NCBI GenBank assembly: GCA_963756525.1 | Contig: CAVWNR010000006.1 | Coordinates: 1-64,000, forward strand | Direction of reading: 5' to 3' | DNA from: CAVWNR01 sp963756525 | GTDB taxonomy: Bacteria > Actinomycetota > Actinomycetes > Mycobacteriales > Jatrophihabitantaceae | DNA length: 64,000 nucleotides | Part shown: in pieces, positions 34,513 through 44,170 of the stretch | Position numbering within the stretch: the first letter of the stretch is position 1 | Layout: every line of letters begins with the position of its first letter | The notes under the pieces: generated by a model | Seen by the model: the letters and a program-made list of their open reading frames with translations, nothing else | Databases searched by the model: none | Told to the model about the DNA's origin: nothing | Program-made: the position numbers and the translations under genes

Positions 34513-37500
34513 TGGAAACCGGCCCCTTGAAGTCGTTCGCCACCTGGGCGCGCACCGCGCTGATCACCGAGGTCGGCGCACGCATCGCCACGGTCCTCGC
34601 CCCCGGATCAAGCGAGCGCGTCGAAGAGCCCGCCGCGATCAAAGCCCTGGAGACCGCCGTCAAGGCCGGTCGTGGCGACGCAGCAGGGCGTGCGAAGGTG
34701 GCCGACAGGGTCGCCTACACGTGGTGCAACCGGATCATCGCGCTACGGTTCATGGACGCGAACGGCTACACCGGCATCGGCGTCGTGTCACCCCCGCGCG
34801 GTCAGGCCACGGCGCAGCCGGAGGTGCTCGCCGATGCCAAGCGCGGCGTCATCGACACCGACGTGGTCAGCAAGCATGCTGCCGAGAAGATCACCGCGCT
34901 ACTGGACGGCACCCGCCAGAGTCGCGACCCGCAGGGCGAGGCGTACAGCCTGCTGTTGGCCGAGTACTGCCGCCACTGGCACCGGTCGATGCCCTTCATG
35001 TTCGAGCGCGAGGGCGACTACACGGAGCTGCTGATCCCGGCGAACTTGCTCGCCGACGACTCGGTGCTCGCCCACGCCGTCACCGTGCTGACCCCGGAGG
35101 TGTGCCAGGACGTCGAGGTCATCGGCTGGCTCTACCAGTTCTACATCGCGGAGCGGAAGGACGAGGTCTTCGCCGGGTTCAAGAAGAACAAGAAGGCCGG
35201 CGCCGACGAGATCCCCGCCGCCACCCAACTGTTCACCCCGCACTGGATTGTCCGCTACCTCGTAGAGAACTCCCTCGGCCGACTGTGGACGCTCAACCAC
35301 CCCGAGTCCCGCTTGGTCGACCAGATGGACTACTACATCGCCCCTGTCGACGAGGAGACGGACTTCCTCAAGATCGCGAGCCCCGAGGATCTGACGGTGA
35401 TCGACCCGGCCTGCGGGTCGGGCCACCTGCTCACCTACGCCTTCGACCTGCTGTACGCAATCTACGAAGAGCAGGGCTACGCCCCGTCCGAGATCCCGAG
35501 CCTGATCCTCACCCATAACCTGTACGGCACCGAGATCGATCCGCGAGCAGGCGCCCTCGCTGCATTCGCCCTGACGATGAAGGCTCGCGCCAAGCAGCGG
35601 GCCTTCTTCACCAGGCGGGTCGAACCGAATGTCTGCGTGATCGAACCAATCTGGTTCAGCCAAGACGAACTCAACGAACTCGCCACAAGCAGGGGTGACC
35701 GCTATGAGGAGCACGCGTTCTGGAACCAATTCTCGGAGGCTGACACGTTCGGTTCGTTGATGCGGCCAAATCCGGAACTGACGTCTCGGCTATCGCGCCA
35801 CCTAGAAACGCTCGAAGACTCCGGACACCTGCTCAGAGCGAACGTAATCGATCGAGCCAGAAACCTTGCGCGGCAGGCGGAGATTCTCACGGCGGAATAC
35901 GCGGTTGTGGTCGCGAATCCGCCGTACATGAGCTCGGGCAACATGTCCTCTTCGCTGAGCGAGATGGCCAGGGTTGCTTATTCGCGCAGCAAGGCCAACC
36001 TCTACGCCATGTTCATCGAGAGATGTCTTGACCTCGCCAGTCGCGGCGGCGTCATCGGCATGATCACGATGGAGAGCTGGATGTTCCTCGGGTCGTACGT
36101 AACCCTGCGGGACGACGTCCGCCGAGCGAACACACTCCTGTCGATGGCACATCTCGGGGCGGGGGCCTTCGACAGCATCAGTGGCGAGGTCGTCGCGACT
36201 TGCGCATTCGTCATACTGAAAGCGCCGGGCGGTACGACCAAGACTACCTTCGTTCGACTGGTCGATGCGCCTAACGAGGCGCTCAAGGCAACGGTTCTCC
36301 GCGCGGCGGCTCATGAACCTTCTCACCCGCAGCGATACGCCGTCGACCCGCAGGCGCTGGGCGAGATTCCTGGAGGGATCTACGCATACTGGCTTCAGGA
36401 AGCTGCGCTTCATGCCTTTACGTTGGGAACGGTACGGGACCATGCCAAGTCAGAGGGCGCGGTCAAGACCGGGGACAATGCGCGATTCCTGCGAAAGCAC
36501 TGGGAAGTTAGTCGTCGCGACGTGGGTGCCCAAGCCGGATGGCGGCTTCATCCCAAGGGTGGCGGCTTCCGGCGGTGGTACGGGAACGTAGACACGGTCG
36601 TCGACTGGTCGCCATCCGCTCGCGCCCACTATCGGAAGGACCGCATCGCACGAATCCCCTCGTCAGAGTTTTGGGATCTCTCGGGGATCACCTGGTCCTC
36701 CGTGTCCACTACTCGCGCATCCTTCAGGATTCTTGAGGCCGATGAGATCGCAAACAATGCGGCGCTGTTCATCTTCCTGAACGATGAGGCGCGCACGTAT
36801 CCCGTTCTCGGGTACCTGAACTCGCGATTTGCTGCCGAATATTTGGAAGCCGTTGCTCCCACGATTAACTTTCTCGTGGGAGATATCATGACCCTCCCGC
36901 TGCCAAAGGAGTTCGTCGACGAGGAGTGCCTGCACTCCAATGTCACGACTCTCGTAGCTGCGGCTCGCGAGGCATGGGATGGGCTGGAGATCAGCGCCTC
37001 ATTTAGCCAACTGCCACTGTTGACCTTCCGAGCGGCCAGACTGGAGGACGCCGTCGCGCAGGTGGACCGCCGACGTGGGGATAGGGCGCAGCTCGTACGA
37101 GATCTTGAGCTGGCCAATGAGGCGATCCTGAGTTTGACCTTCGGACACGTGGCGGCGCCGCTGGCCCAGGATGACGCCGGGAACTCCGAAACCACAACCA
37201 CTTCCCGTGAGCAGGTGCGAGACCTCGTCTCATATGCCGTCGGCTGCATGTTCGGTCGCTACAGCCTCGACCAGCCCGGGCTGATCCTCGCGGACGAGGG
37301 CGCGACCTTGCAGGACTACCTCGCGAGGATTCCGAACCCGACGTTCATGCCAGACGCCGACAACGTCATTCCCATCGTGGATGGCGACTGGTTCGAGGAT
37401 GACATCGTCGAGCGATTCCGCCAGTTCCTTCGTGTCGCGTTCGGCGAGGAGCACTTCGAGGAGAACCTGCGGTTCGTTACCGACTCCCTCGGGGTCAAGG

Positions 37501-37907
37501 ACATCCGCACGTACTTCGTGAAGTTGTTCTACAAGGACCACGTGCAGCGGTACAAGAAGCGCCCGATCTACTGGCTGTTCTCCAGCCCGAAGGGCTCGTT
37601 CAACGCGCTGATCTACATGCACCGCTACACACCGTCGACCGTCTCGACGGTACTCAATGAGTACCTGCGTGAGTTTCAGGCCAAGCTCCGGGCCAGCCTG
37701 ACGCAGGCAGAGCGGTCGAACAGCGCCCGCGAAGCGGACCGGCTGCGGAAGGTGCTGGTCGAACTGAACGAATACGAGTACGACGTGCTCTATCCCCTTG
37801 CCACCCAGCAGATCGCTATCGACCTCGACTACCGCGTGAAGGCCAACTACCCGAAGTTCGGTGCCGCTCTGAAGGAGATCCCCGGCTTGGAAGCCAGCGA
37901 TGAGTGA
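34512..37907 (+). CDS. pglX: PglX, BREX type 1 adenine-specific DNA methyltransferase
   Basis: 1131 residues. It has SAM motif I DPACGSGHLLTYAFD near residue 300, the catalytic motif IV NPPYMSSG near residue 473 and a long C-terminal region for target recognition. PglX methylates a non-palindromic adenine site to mark self DNA. ATG overlaps the brxC stop. Codon use is strongly GC-biased at both ends but drops between about 35640 and 37200, the part that should include the target-recognition domain, suggesting a swapped segment. Confidence 0.94.
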   Translation: METGPLKSFATWARTALITEVGARIATVLAPGSSERVEEPAAIKALETAVKAGRGDAAGRAKVADRVAYTWCNRIIALRFMDANGYTGIGVVSPPRGQATAQPEVLADAKRGVIDTDVVSKHAAEKITALLDGTRQSRDPQGEAYSLLLAEYCRHWHRSMPFMFEREGDYTELLIPANLLADDSVLAHAVTVLTPEVCQDVEVIGWLYQFYIAERKDEVFAGFKKNKKAGADEIPAATQLFTPHWIVRYLVENSLGRLWTLNHPESRLVDQMDYYIAPVDEETDFLKIASPEDLTVIDPACGSGHLLTYAFDLLYAIYEEQGYAPSEIPSLILTHNLYGTEIDPRAGALAAFALTMKARAKQRAFFTRRVEPNVCVIEPIWFSQDELNELATSRGDRYEEHAFWNQFSEADTFGSLMRPNPELTSRLSRHLETLEDSGHLLRANVIDRARNLARQAEILTAEYAVVVANPPYMSSGNMSSSLSEMARVAYSRSKANLYAMFIERCLDLASRGGVIGMITMESWMFLGSYVTLRDDVRRANTLLSMAHLGAGAFDSISGEVVATCAFVILKAPGGTTKTTFVRLVDAPNEALKATVLRAAAHEPSHPQRYAVDPQALGEIPGGIYAYWLQEAALHAFTLGTVRDHAKSEGAVKTGDNARFLRKHWEVSRRDVGAQAGWRLHPKGGGFRRWYGNVDTVVDWSPSARAHYRKDRIARIPSSEFWDLSGITWSSVSTTRASFRILEADEIANNAALFIFLNDEARTYPVLGYLNSRFAAEYLEAVAPTINFLVGDIMTLPLPKEFVDEECLHSNVTTLVAAAREAWDGLEISASFSQLPLLTFRAARLEDAVAQVDRRRGDRAQLVRDLELANEAILSLTFGHVAAPLAQDDAGNSETTTTSREQVRDLVSYAVGCMFGRYSLDQPGLILADEGATLQDYLARIPNPTFMPDADNVIPIVDGDWFEDDIVERFRQFLRVAFGEEHFEENLRFVTDSLGVKDIRTYFVKLFYKDHVQRYKKRPIYWLFSSPKGSFNALIYMHRYTPSTVSTVLNEYLREFQAKLRASLTQAERSNSAREADRLRKVLVELNEYEYDVLYPLATQQIAIDLDYRVKANYPKFGAALKEIPGLEASDE

Positions 37908-40395
37908 GATCGCAGGAGTACGCGAACACCTAGCGCGCCGGTTCGCCGGGCAGCGGGTGGTGTTCTGGCATGACCCTGAGGATGAGTACGCCGCCGACCT
38001 CGACCGCCTCGACTTGCCCGGCGTATCGGTCGTCCAGGTGGCGAACGACGAGTACGGCGTCAAGAACCGACTGCTCCACGAGGAGCCGACGGCGAAGTTC
38101 CTCGTGTACCGGCGTGGTCGACTGCCGTCGGCCGTCGACAACTGGCTGCTCGACCTCGAACTCGCCTACGGGGTGTTCACCGCAGACCGGACCTCGCTGA
38201 TCCAGAACGACCTGGGCCTCACGTTGGACAGCGTGGCCGAGGTCCTTCGTGCGCACGAGAAGTTCTTCCGCGCTGCCAAGCGATTACAGGCGCTCAGGTC
38301 GATTCTGGAGCCCGACGACAGTCCCGATCGGCTGCGCGCGAAGATGACCGCAGTCCTGCTCGGCCAGCAGGACCACAGCCTCCTCGAACTCACTCGCACG
38401 CTGCTGATCGAGAACGCGGCCGGCGGGGAGGCCAAGTTCAAGGCCGTCGCCGACCAGGGGCTCGATGAGTTCTACTGGAACGGCGTCGCCAGCATCTATG
38501 GCTACGCCTCACCCGAGCCGAGCATCGACGACTTCGTGCTCTGGATGTTCCAGCAGGCGATGGGAGGGTTCCGCAGTGACCGCCCAGGCGGGCTGCGGAA
38601 CATCCAGCTCGACTTCAACAGCCTGCGTTTCGACCGGCGCAGCCAGGACGCCCTCGCGACTTTCGCCAAGCGGGTCGCGGGCGACATCAACTACGCGAGC
38701 ACTATCGAGAACGCCGACTTCCGCGATCTCGTCGGCAATGACCTCTTCGAGGAGGTCGACCAGAAGATCATCAGCGATCTCGCTCGCGAAGTCGCAGCTC
38801 GCACCGCGACGGCCCGCGAGGTGGCAGAGGTAGTCCGCAGGCGCAAGAGCAGCATCTGGGTCGATGGGTACCGCAAGCTCTACGCCGCGATCGAGAGCGG
38901 CTCCGAACTGCTCAGCGAACTCGCGACGCTCTCTCTGACGATCAACTCGTTCGACGACGGACTCGACCGGTACCGGCGCCAGTGGTTCCGGATTGATCAG
39001 CTCTATCGGCAGTTCGTCTACGCCGCCCGCACCGCGGAGTACCCGAAGCCGCTGGAGGAGCTGCGTGTGGAGGTCGAGAAGTACTACGCGAACAAGTTCC
39101 TCTTCGAGCTGGGCAACGCCTGGCAGCCGCACGTCGACGCGGCCGACAAGTGGCGGTCGGCGGTACTGCGCCCGCAGACCGCGTTCTACCCCGCGTACGT
39201 CGCCCCGATCACCAAGGGCGGACGCAACAAGGCGGTCGTCATCATCTCCGACGCCCTGCGCTACGAGGTCGCCGACGAACTCGGCGTACGCATCCGCCAG
39301 GAGGATCGCTTCGACGCCGACCTCGACGCGGTTCTCGGCGTGTTGCCCAGCTCCACGCAGCTCGGGATGGCTGCGCTGCTGCCGCATAGCAAGATCGGCC
39401 ACTCCAAGGACGGCGACCCGGTGCAGGTCGACGGCCAGCGCACCGACGGCTCGGCGAACCGCACCAAAGTGCTCAGCGCGGTCGACGGAAAGGCCATCCA
39501 GGCCGAAGACGTGCTCTCGCTGTCCCGCGACGAGCTGCGCGACCTCTACAGCCAGCACCAGGTGCTGTACGTCTACCACAACCGCATCGACGCGACCGGC
39601 GACAAAGCAGGAACCGAGCGGCAGATCTTCGAGGCAGCCGAGGAGACCCTGCGGGAACTCGTCGACCTCGTCAAGCGCCTGACGAACGCGAACGCCACGA
39701 ACATCCTCGTCACCGCCGACCACGGATTCCTCTTCCAGGACACCGCGCTTGCCGACGCCTTCTACCTCTCCACGCTGCCGCAGGGCGACGAGATCGTTAC
39801 GACCAACCGGCGATACGTGCTGGGCCGCGGCATGAAGCAAGACCAGGCGTTCCGCACGTTCGCGCCCGAGCAGCTCGGGCTGGACAGCGACCTTGAGGTG
39901 CAGATCCCGAAGTCCATTCACCGGCTGCGGCTCCCCGGCGCGGGCTCAAGGTTTGTCCACGGAGGGGCATCGCTCCAGGAGATCGTCGTGCCGGTGCTGA
40001 CGATCAACAAGAAGCGCCGCAGCGACACCCGGCTGGTCCACGTCGAGGTCCTGCCGGAGTCGGACAAGATCACCACCGGGCAGCTCGTGGTGAAGCTGTT
40101 CCAGTCCGAGCCGGTCAGCGAGAAGGTGCAGCCGCGCACCGTTCGCGCGGGCCTGTACGTCGGCGAGACGCTCATCTCCAATCAGCCAGAGCTGACCTTC
40201 GATCAGGAGTCGGCCGACAAGCGCGACCGCTACCAGAACGCGAACATGCTGCTCACCCAGGACGCCAACGAGTTCAACAACCGTGCCGTCGAGTTCCGGC
40301 TCGAAGAACGCATCCCTAACACCAACCAATGGCGCGGCTACCAGAAGGCGCTCTACACGCTCCGACGCTCGTTCGCCTCGGACTTCGACTTCTAG
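37900..40395 (+). CDS. pglZ: PglZ, BREX type 1 phosphatase-family protein
   Basis: 831 residues with the PglZ alkaline-phosphatase-superfamily domain: metal-binding KAVVIISDALRYEVADELG near 445 and VTADHGFLFQD near 605, plus an N-terminal DPEDEYA region that fits the BREX PglZ start. PglZ is the signature protein of BREX. ATG overlaps the pglX stop by 8 bp. Confidence 0.95.
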   Translation: MSEIAGVREHLARRFAGQRVVFWHDPEDEYAADLDRLDLPGVSVVQVANDEYGVKNRLLHEEPTAKFLVYRRGRLPSAVDNWLLDLELAYGVFTADRTSLIQNDLGLTLDSVAEVLRAHEKFFRAAKRLQALRSILEPDDSPDRLRAKMTAVLLGQQDHSLLELTRTLLIENAAGGEAKFKAVADQGLDEFYWNGVASIYGYASPEPSIDDFVLWMFQQAMGGFRSDRPGGLRNIQLDFNSLRFDRRSQDALATFAKRVAGDINYASTIENADFRDLVGNDLFEEVDQKIISDLAREVAARTATAREVAEVVRRRKSSIWVDGYRKLYAAIESGSELLSELATLSLTINSFDDGLDRYRRQWFRIDQLYRQFVYAARTAEYPKPLEELRVEVEKYYANKFLFELGNAWQPHVDAADKWRSAVLRPQTAFYPAYVAPITKGGRNKAVVIISDALRYEVADELGVRIRQEDRFDADLDAVLGVLPSSTQLGMAALLPHSKIGHSKDGDPVQVDGQRTDGSANRTKVLSAVDGKAIQAEDVLSLSRDELRDLYSQHQVLYVYHNRIDATGDKAGTERQIFEAAEETLRELVDLVKRLTNANATNILVTADHGFLFQDTALADAFYLSTLPQGDEIVTTNRRYVLGRGMKQDQAFRTFAPEQLGLDSDLEVQIPKSIHRLRLPGAGSRFVHGGASLQEIVVPVLTINKKRRSDTRLVHVEVLPESDKITTGQLVVKLFQSEPVSEKVQPRTVRAGLYVGETLISNQPELTFDQESADKRDRYQNANMLLTQDANEFNNRAVEFRLEERIPNTNQWRGYQKALYTLRRSFASDFDF

Positions 40396-40406
40396 GGGAG
40401 GGATCG

Positions 40407-42512
40407 ATGAGTCTCGACAGCAGCACCGACACGAAGGAGGCAGCGGAGGTTGACGCGCCTCCCGTGCAGTCCGAGCTCGATCGCAAGATCAACCGGCTCT
40501 TCCCCGGCGTCGTGGTTCGCAAGGACCTCGTCAAGGCGGTCAAGGGCAACGCGATCGTTCCCTCCTACGTGCTGGAGTACCTCCTCGGCCAGTACGCGGC
40601 CTCCGACGACGAGGCCACGATCCAGGCCGGCATCGACGCCGTCCGCAAGATCCTCGCCGACCACTACGTGCACCGGAACCAGTCCGAACTGGTCAAGTCG
40701 ACCATCCGTGAGCGGGGCCGTCATCGGATCATCGACAAGGTCACGGCGACGTTGAACGAGAAGGACGACGTCTACCAGGCCGAGTTCGCCAACCTCGGCA
40801 TCCGAGGCGTCATCGTCGATCCCGCGACGATCAAGGCCCACCCCAAGTTGCTCGTCGGCGGCGTGTGGTGCATCTGCGACATCGAGTACTTCCATAGCGA
40901 CGACATCCGTGTCGTGCCCTGGATTCTCGGCTCGATCAAGCCGATCCAACTCTCGAACTTCGACTTCGACGGCTACCTCGCCGCGCGCCGCGAGTTCACG
41001 ACCGACGAGTGGATCGACCTGCTCATCCAATCCATCGGTTTCAACCCCGAGCTGCTTGGCCGGCGCGCCAAGCTCATCCAGCTTGTGCGGCTGATTCCGT
41101 TCGTCGAGCGCAACTACAACCTTGTCGAGCTGGGGCCGAAGGGCACCGGCAAGTCGCACATCTTCTCGGAGTTCTCGCCTCACGGCATGCTCATCTCCGG
41201 TGGAGAGGTCACCGTCCCGAAGCTGTTCGTCAACAACTCCAACGGACGCATCGGCCTGGTCGGCTACTGGGACGTCGTCGCCTTCGATGAGTTTGCGGGC
41301 AAGAAGAAGCGGGCCGACAAGGCGCTCGTTGACATCATGAAGAACTACATGGCGAACAAGTCGTTCTCCCGCGGTGTCGAGACGCTCGGAGCCGAGGCGT
41401 CGATGGTCTTCGTAGGCAACACCTCGCACACCGTGCCGTACATGTTGAAGCACTCGGATCTGTTTGATGAGTTGCCGGAGAGCTACCACGACTCCGCCTA
41501 CCTCGACCGGCTGCACCACTACATCCCCGGGTGGGAGGTCGACACGATCCGCGGGGAGATGTTCTCCAACGGGTACGGCTTCGTTGTCGACTACATCGCC
41601 GAAGTGCTCAAGTCGATGCGGGCGGCCGACTACTCCGACGGTTACCAGCAGCACTTCACGCTCCGGCCTGACATCTCCACGCGCGACCGTGACGGTATCC
41701 ACAAGACCTTCTCCGGACTCATGAAGCTCGTGTACCCACACGGGGAGGCCACTCGGGAGGAGATCGAGGAGGTCCTGCGCTTCGCGATCGAGGGCCGCAA
41801 GCGCGTCAAAGACCAGATCCTGCGCATCGACGCGACGATGGCCGACGTCAAGTTCGGCTACACCGACAAGGCCGGGGCCTGGACCCCGGTGACCACGCTG
41901 GAGGAGCAGGAGTACCCGGAGTACTACCACAAGCGGGCATCGGTCGCAGCGGAGGCGACGGAATCGCCGAGGAGCGCCGAGGCCGCTGCTGACACCAGGC
42001 AGACCACCGTCGCGACCGAGGTTGAGCCCGTTCTGTTCGAGGGGCACCGCGAGTTCCAGGAGAACCAGCGCGGTATCTCCTACGAGACCCTGCTGCTGCC
42101 GTACCTCAGGGGTGCGACCGAGATCACGATCATCGACCCGTACATCCGGCTGCCGCACCAGGGGCGCAACCTCGTCGACCTGCTCGCGTTGCTTGCCTCG
42201 GCGAAGGACGTCGCTGACGAGATCGGCGTCACCCTCGTGACCAAGGCCGAGACGGGGCAGTACGAGCAGGCACACCTGCTCATGCTCAAGGACATCCAGG
42301 ACAGCGCGGCCGCCGCCGGGATCAACTTCACCGTCGCCTGGGATGAGACGATCCACGACCGCTCCATCCGCGCCGACAACGGCTGGACGATCCTCCTCGG
42401 GCGTGGTCTCGACATCTTCCAGAAGGGCTCCGGCAGCCAGTACGACCTCGCCGCCCGCCGCCAGGAGTTCCGGCAGGTCGTCGCCTTCGGCGTGACATAC
42501 ATCCGTGGGTAG
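40407..42512 (+). CDS. brxL: BrxL AAA+ protein with a MIT_C/PLD-like C-terminus
   Basis: 701 residues from ATG 40407 with RBS GGGGAGGG. Residues 1-500 match BrxL/Lon-related proteins: LVELGPKGTGKSHIF (Walker A), VVAFDEFAGKKK (Walker B), VFVGNTSHTVPYMLKHSDLFDELP and DRLHHYIPGWEV. The usual Lon-type protease domain with its Ser-Lys dyad is not apparent. Instead, after a Ser/Ala linker, residues from about 558 (YETLLLPYLRGATEITIIDPYIRLPHQGRN) resemble the phospholipase-D-like C-terminal domain of MITD1 proteins (MIT_C). BrxL forms a DNA-binding ring needed for defence. Last gene of the operon. Confidence 0.9.
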   Translation: MSLDSSTDTKEAAEVDAPPVQSELDRKINRLFPGVVVRKDLVKAVKGNAIVPSYVLEYLLGQYAASDDEATIQAGIDAVRKILADHYVHRNQSELVKSTIRERGRHRIIDKVTATLNEKDDVYQAEFANLGIRGVIVDPATIKAHPKLLVGGVWCICDIEYFHSDDIRVVPWILGSIKPIQLSNFDFDGYLAARREFTTDEWIDLLIQSIGFNPELLGRRAKLIQLVRLIPFVERNYNLVELGPKGTGKSHIFSEFSPHGMLISGGEVTVPKLFVNNSNGRIGLVGYWDVVAFDEFAGKKKRADKALVDIMKNYMANKSFSRGVETLGAEASMVFVGNTSHTVPYMLKHSDLFDELPESYHDSAYLDRLHHYIPGWEVDTIRGEMFSNGYGFVVDYIAEVLKSMRAADYSDGYQQHFTLRPDISTRDRDGIHKTFSGLMKLVYPHGEATREEIEEVLRFAIEGRKRVKDQILRIDATMADVKFGYTDKAGAWTPVTTLEEQEYPEYYHKRASVAAEATESPRSAEAAADTRQTTVATEVEPVLFEGHREFQENQRGISYETLLLPYLRGATEITIIDPYIRLPHQGRNLVDLLALLASAKDVADEIGVTLVTKAETGQYEQAHLLMLKDIQDSAAAAGINFTVAWDETIHDRSIRADNGWTILLGRGLDIFQKGSGSQYDLAARRQEFRQVVAFGVTYIRG

Positions 42513-42541
42513 GCGGAGCAGTGACCCAGGAGCCGGCGGGC

Positions 42542-42566
42542 TGGTTGCAATTTTGGTTGCAATCGG
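42542..42566 (+). repeat. Candidate arm-type site, right end of element 2
   Basis: Two GGTTGCAAT motifs 12 bp apart, matching 20 of 25 bases of the left-end motif at 26185-26209 in the same orientation. Confidence 0.5.
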
Positions 42567-42679
42567 AGGCGTTCGCGGGCGTTCGTGATCTTCCGCCGCC
42601 GTTCGATCAAGTGCTCGCAGGCCCCGTTTTCCGGGACTTCGGGACAGCAGCGGATCGTCGCGAACGTGATCTTGGCGGG

Positions 42680-42724
42680 CTGGCAGTGTGGGGGTCAGGG
42701 GTTCGAGTCCCCTCAGCTCCACCC
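42680..42724 (+). other. Attachment site 3 (right end of element 2)
   Basis: Third exact copy of the 45-bp tRNA-Ala core, 168 bp after brxL. Chromosomal sequence is expected to resume after it. Confidence 0.92.
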
Positions 42725-43102
42725 TCCGCTCCACTTGCATTGCTACGATAGAGCGGTTAGAGGCAGCCGTGACCCTGCGTTTGACCCCGAATTCTGCTTG
42801 GACAGTCCACCATGCGGCAATGTGCGCCTTGATGTTCAAGTAGCCCGCGAGCGAGAGACAGCTGCATAGGCGGTTCGGCCCGAATGGACCGTCTGGGAGC
42901 CCGGCTATTCCGAGCTTTAAGCGGCTGGGTCGACCTACACTCGGGCCATGACCGCGGCCCGCGACTATGCGGATCTGCACCGACTGGTGGACCGGCTCTC
43001 GCAGCGCGGACGACGGCTAGCCAGCCCGGCGGCACGCCCGGGAGTGAGCCAGCGGCTGGTCAGTGGCCGGTGTGCCGATCGCGGTGTTTCGGTGTGCCCG
43101 GG
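42725..43102. other. Intergenic stretch after the islands with a possible gene stub
   Basis: No complete gene. A short frame at 42949-43172 (MTAARDYADLHRLVDRL) looks like the first 17 residues of a small protein and then loses coding character, so it may be a truncated or frameshifted gene. Confidence 0.4.
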
Positions 43103-43612
43103 CTACACGGTGCGGGACAGCGCTTCGATCCCGACCGCGAGCAGCCCGGACACCGTCAGCCAGATGACATAGCTGGCCAACGCCCACCCGCTGGCCTGCA
43201 GTCGACGGCCGGTGAGCAGGCCGGCTGCGATGAGCCCGCAGACTGCCACGGCTTGCCCGATGTGCAGACCTACCGTCACTGACCAGAGATTGATGGCCGC
43301 GCCAGCTAGGGACAACACCGGGGGTATCGCCGCAGCGACGATCGGCCAGGACCGTCTCAGCTCCGCGAACCCATCGGGTAGGCAGGATCCCACTTGGTCG
43401 CTGCCCTGCAGCATCGCCACTCTTGAGGAGGTCCGCGCCAGCCAGATTGCGAGGGCGCCTGCTGCCACCACGGCCATGGCCGTGGTCGGTTGCAGCCGCT
43501 TGACAAGGTACAACCCGCCGATCGCGACGAGGGTGGCAATCACGCCCGTGACATAACGGGCCAAGCGCTCAGGGTCTGCCCGCGTCACCATCCGGGTGGG
43601 CTTCGGCCTCAT
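43103..43612 (-). CDS. Small integral membrane protein, unknown
   Basis: 169 residues with four likely membrane helices (YVTGVIATLVAIGGLYLV, AMAVVAAGALAIWLA, WPIVAAAIPPVLSLAGAAINLW, IGQAVAVCGLIAAGLL) and a final ASYVIWLTVSGLLAVGI. The N-terminus is basic (MRPKPTRMVTRADPERLARY). No recognised family. The frame is clean and the strand-specific hydrophobic pattern argues that it is real. Confidence 0.6.
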   Translation of the reverse strand: MRPKPTRMVTRADPERLARYVTGVIATLVAIGGLYLVKRLQPTTAMAVVAAGALAIWLARTSSRVAMLQGSDQVGSCLPDGFAELRRSWPIVAAAIPPVLSLAGAAINLWSVTVGLHIGQAVAVCGLIAAGLLTGRRLQASGWALASYVIWLTVSGLLAVGIEALSRTV

Positions 43613-44170
43613 GTCCCTTCCTCCCTGTCCCGGCCGGGCGCATCTGCACGCTCTGCCTCACTCGGTGATGCCGTCTTGCCGCTGTTGCCGTTGGGATTGC
43701 GTGCTATGGGCTGATCATGCAGGGATGTGATCTGTCATGCCGGGGATGTTGCTCCTCGGCCGCGGTGATCGTTGCGTGCGGTGCCGCGGCCGGCCTGAGC
43801 GACGCCGGCAGATGGCCGCGCCCACCGAGCAGTACGGGTCCGGGCTGGAGCGGTTCTTTGTCGCCTTTGTCACCGCCAGCACCGACGAGCGCAGCGCCCC
43901 TGTCAAGACAAGGCTTCTCCGCCCGATCGAGCATGCGCCGAACGGCGACGGAGTCCAGGGCCTACGGCCGCTACGCGGTCGGCCTGCGGCCGACCCTGGA
44001 CACCGCCGCCTTACCGGCGCGCCCGAAACCCGGCAGAGAACCCCGAAAGAAAGATCAACACAAACGAGATTGGGACTTGACCGGCCCCGCTACTTCAGGA
44101 ATGACAGAGCATGACTCGGCGATTTGCCGCTGTGTCCGGTGGTCTTGGTCGCCGGCGGGCGGGTTTGGGG
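43613..44170. other. 558-bp stretch with no convincing gene
   Basis: Several overlapping open frames on both strands, none with a recognisable domain or good start. I see no RNA gene or clear hairpin terminator. Confidence 0.5.

Larger units (their letters stand above)
26095..42724. mobile_element. Element 2: BREX-bearing integrative element
   Basis: Lies between copies 2 and 3 of the 45-bp tRNA-Ala core. It carries a tyrosine integrase and excisionase at its left end, a zinc-ribbon protein, a nucleotidyltransferase/HEPN pair and a six-gene type 1 BREX operon. No relaxase or conjugation gene is seen. Confidence 0.85.
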
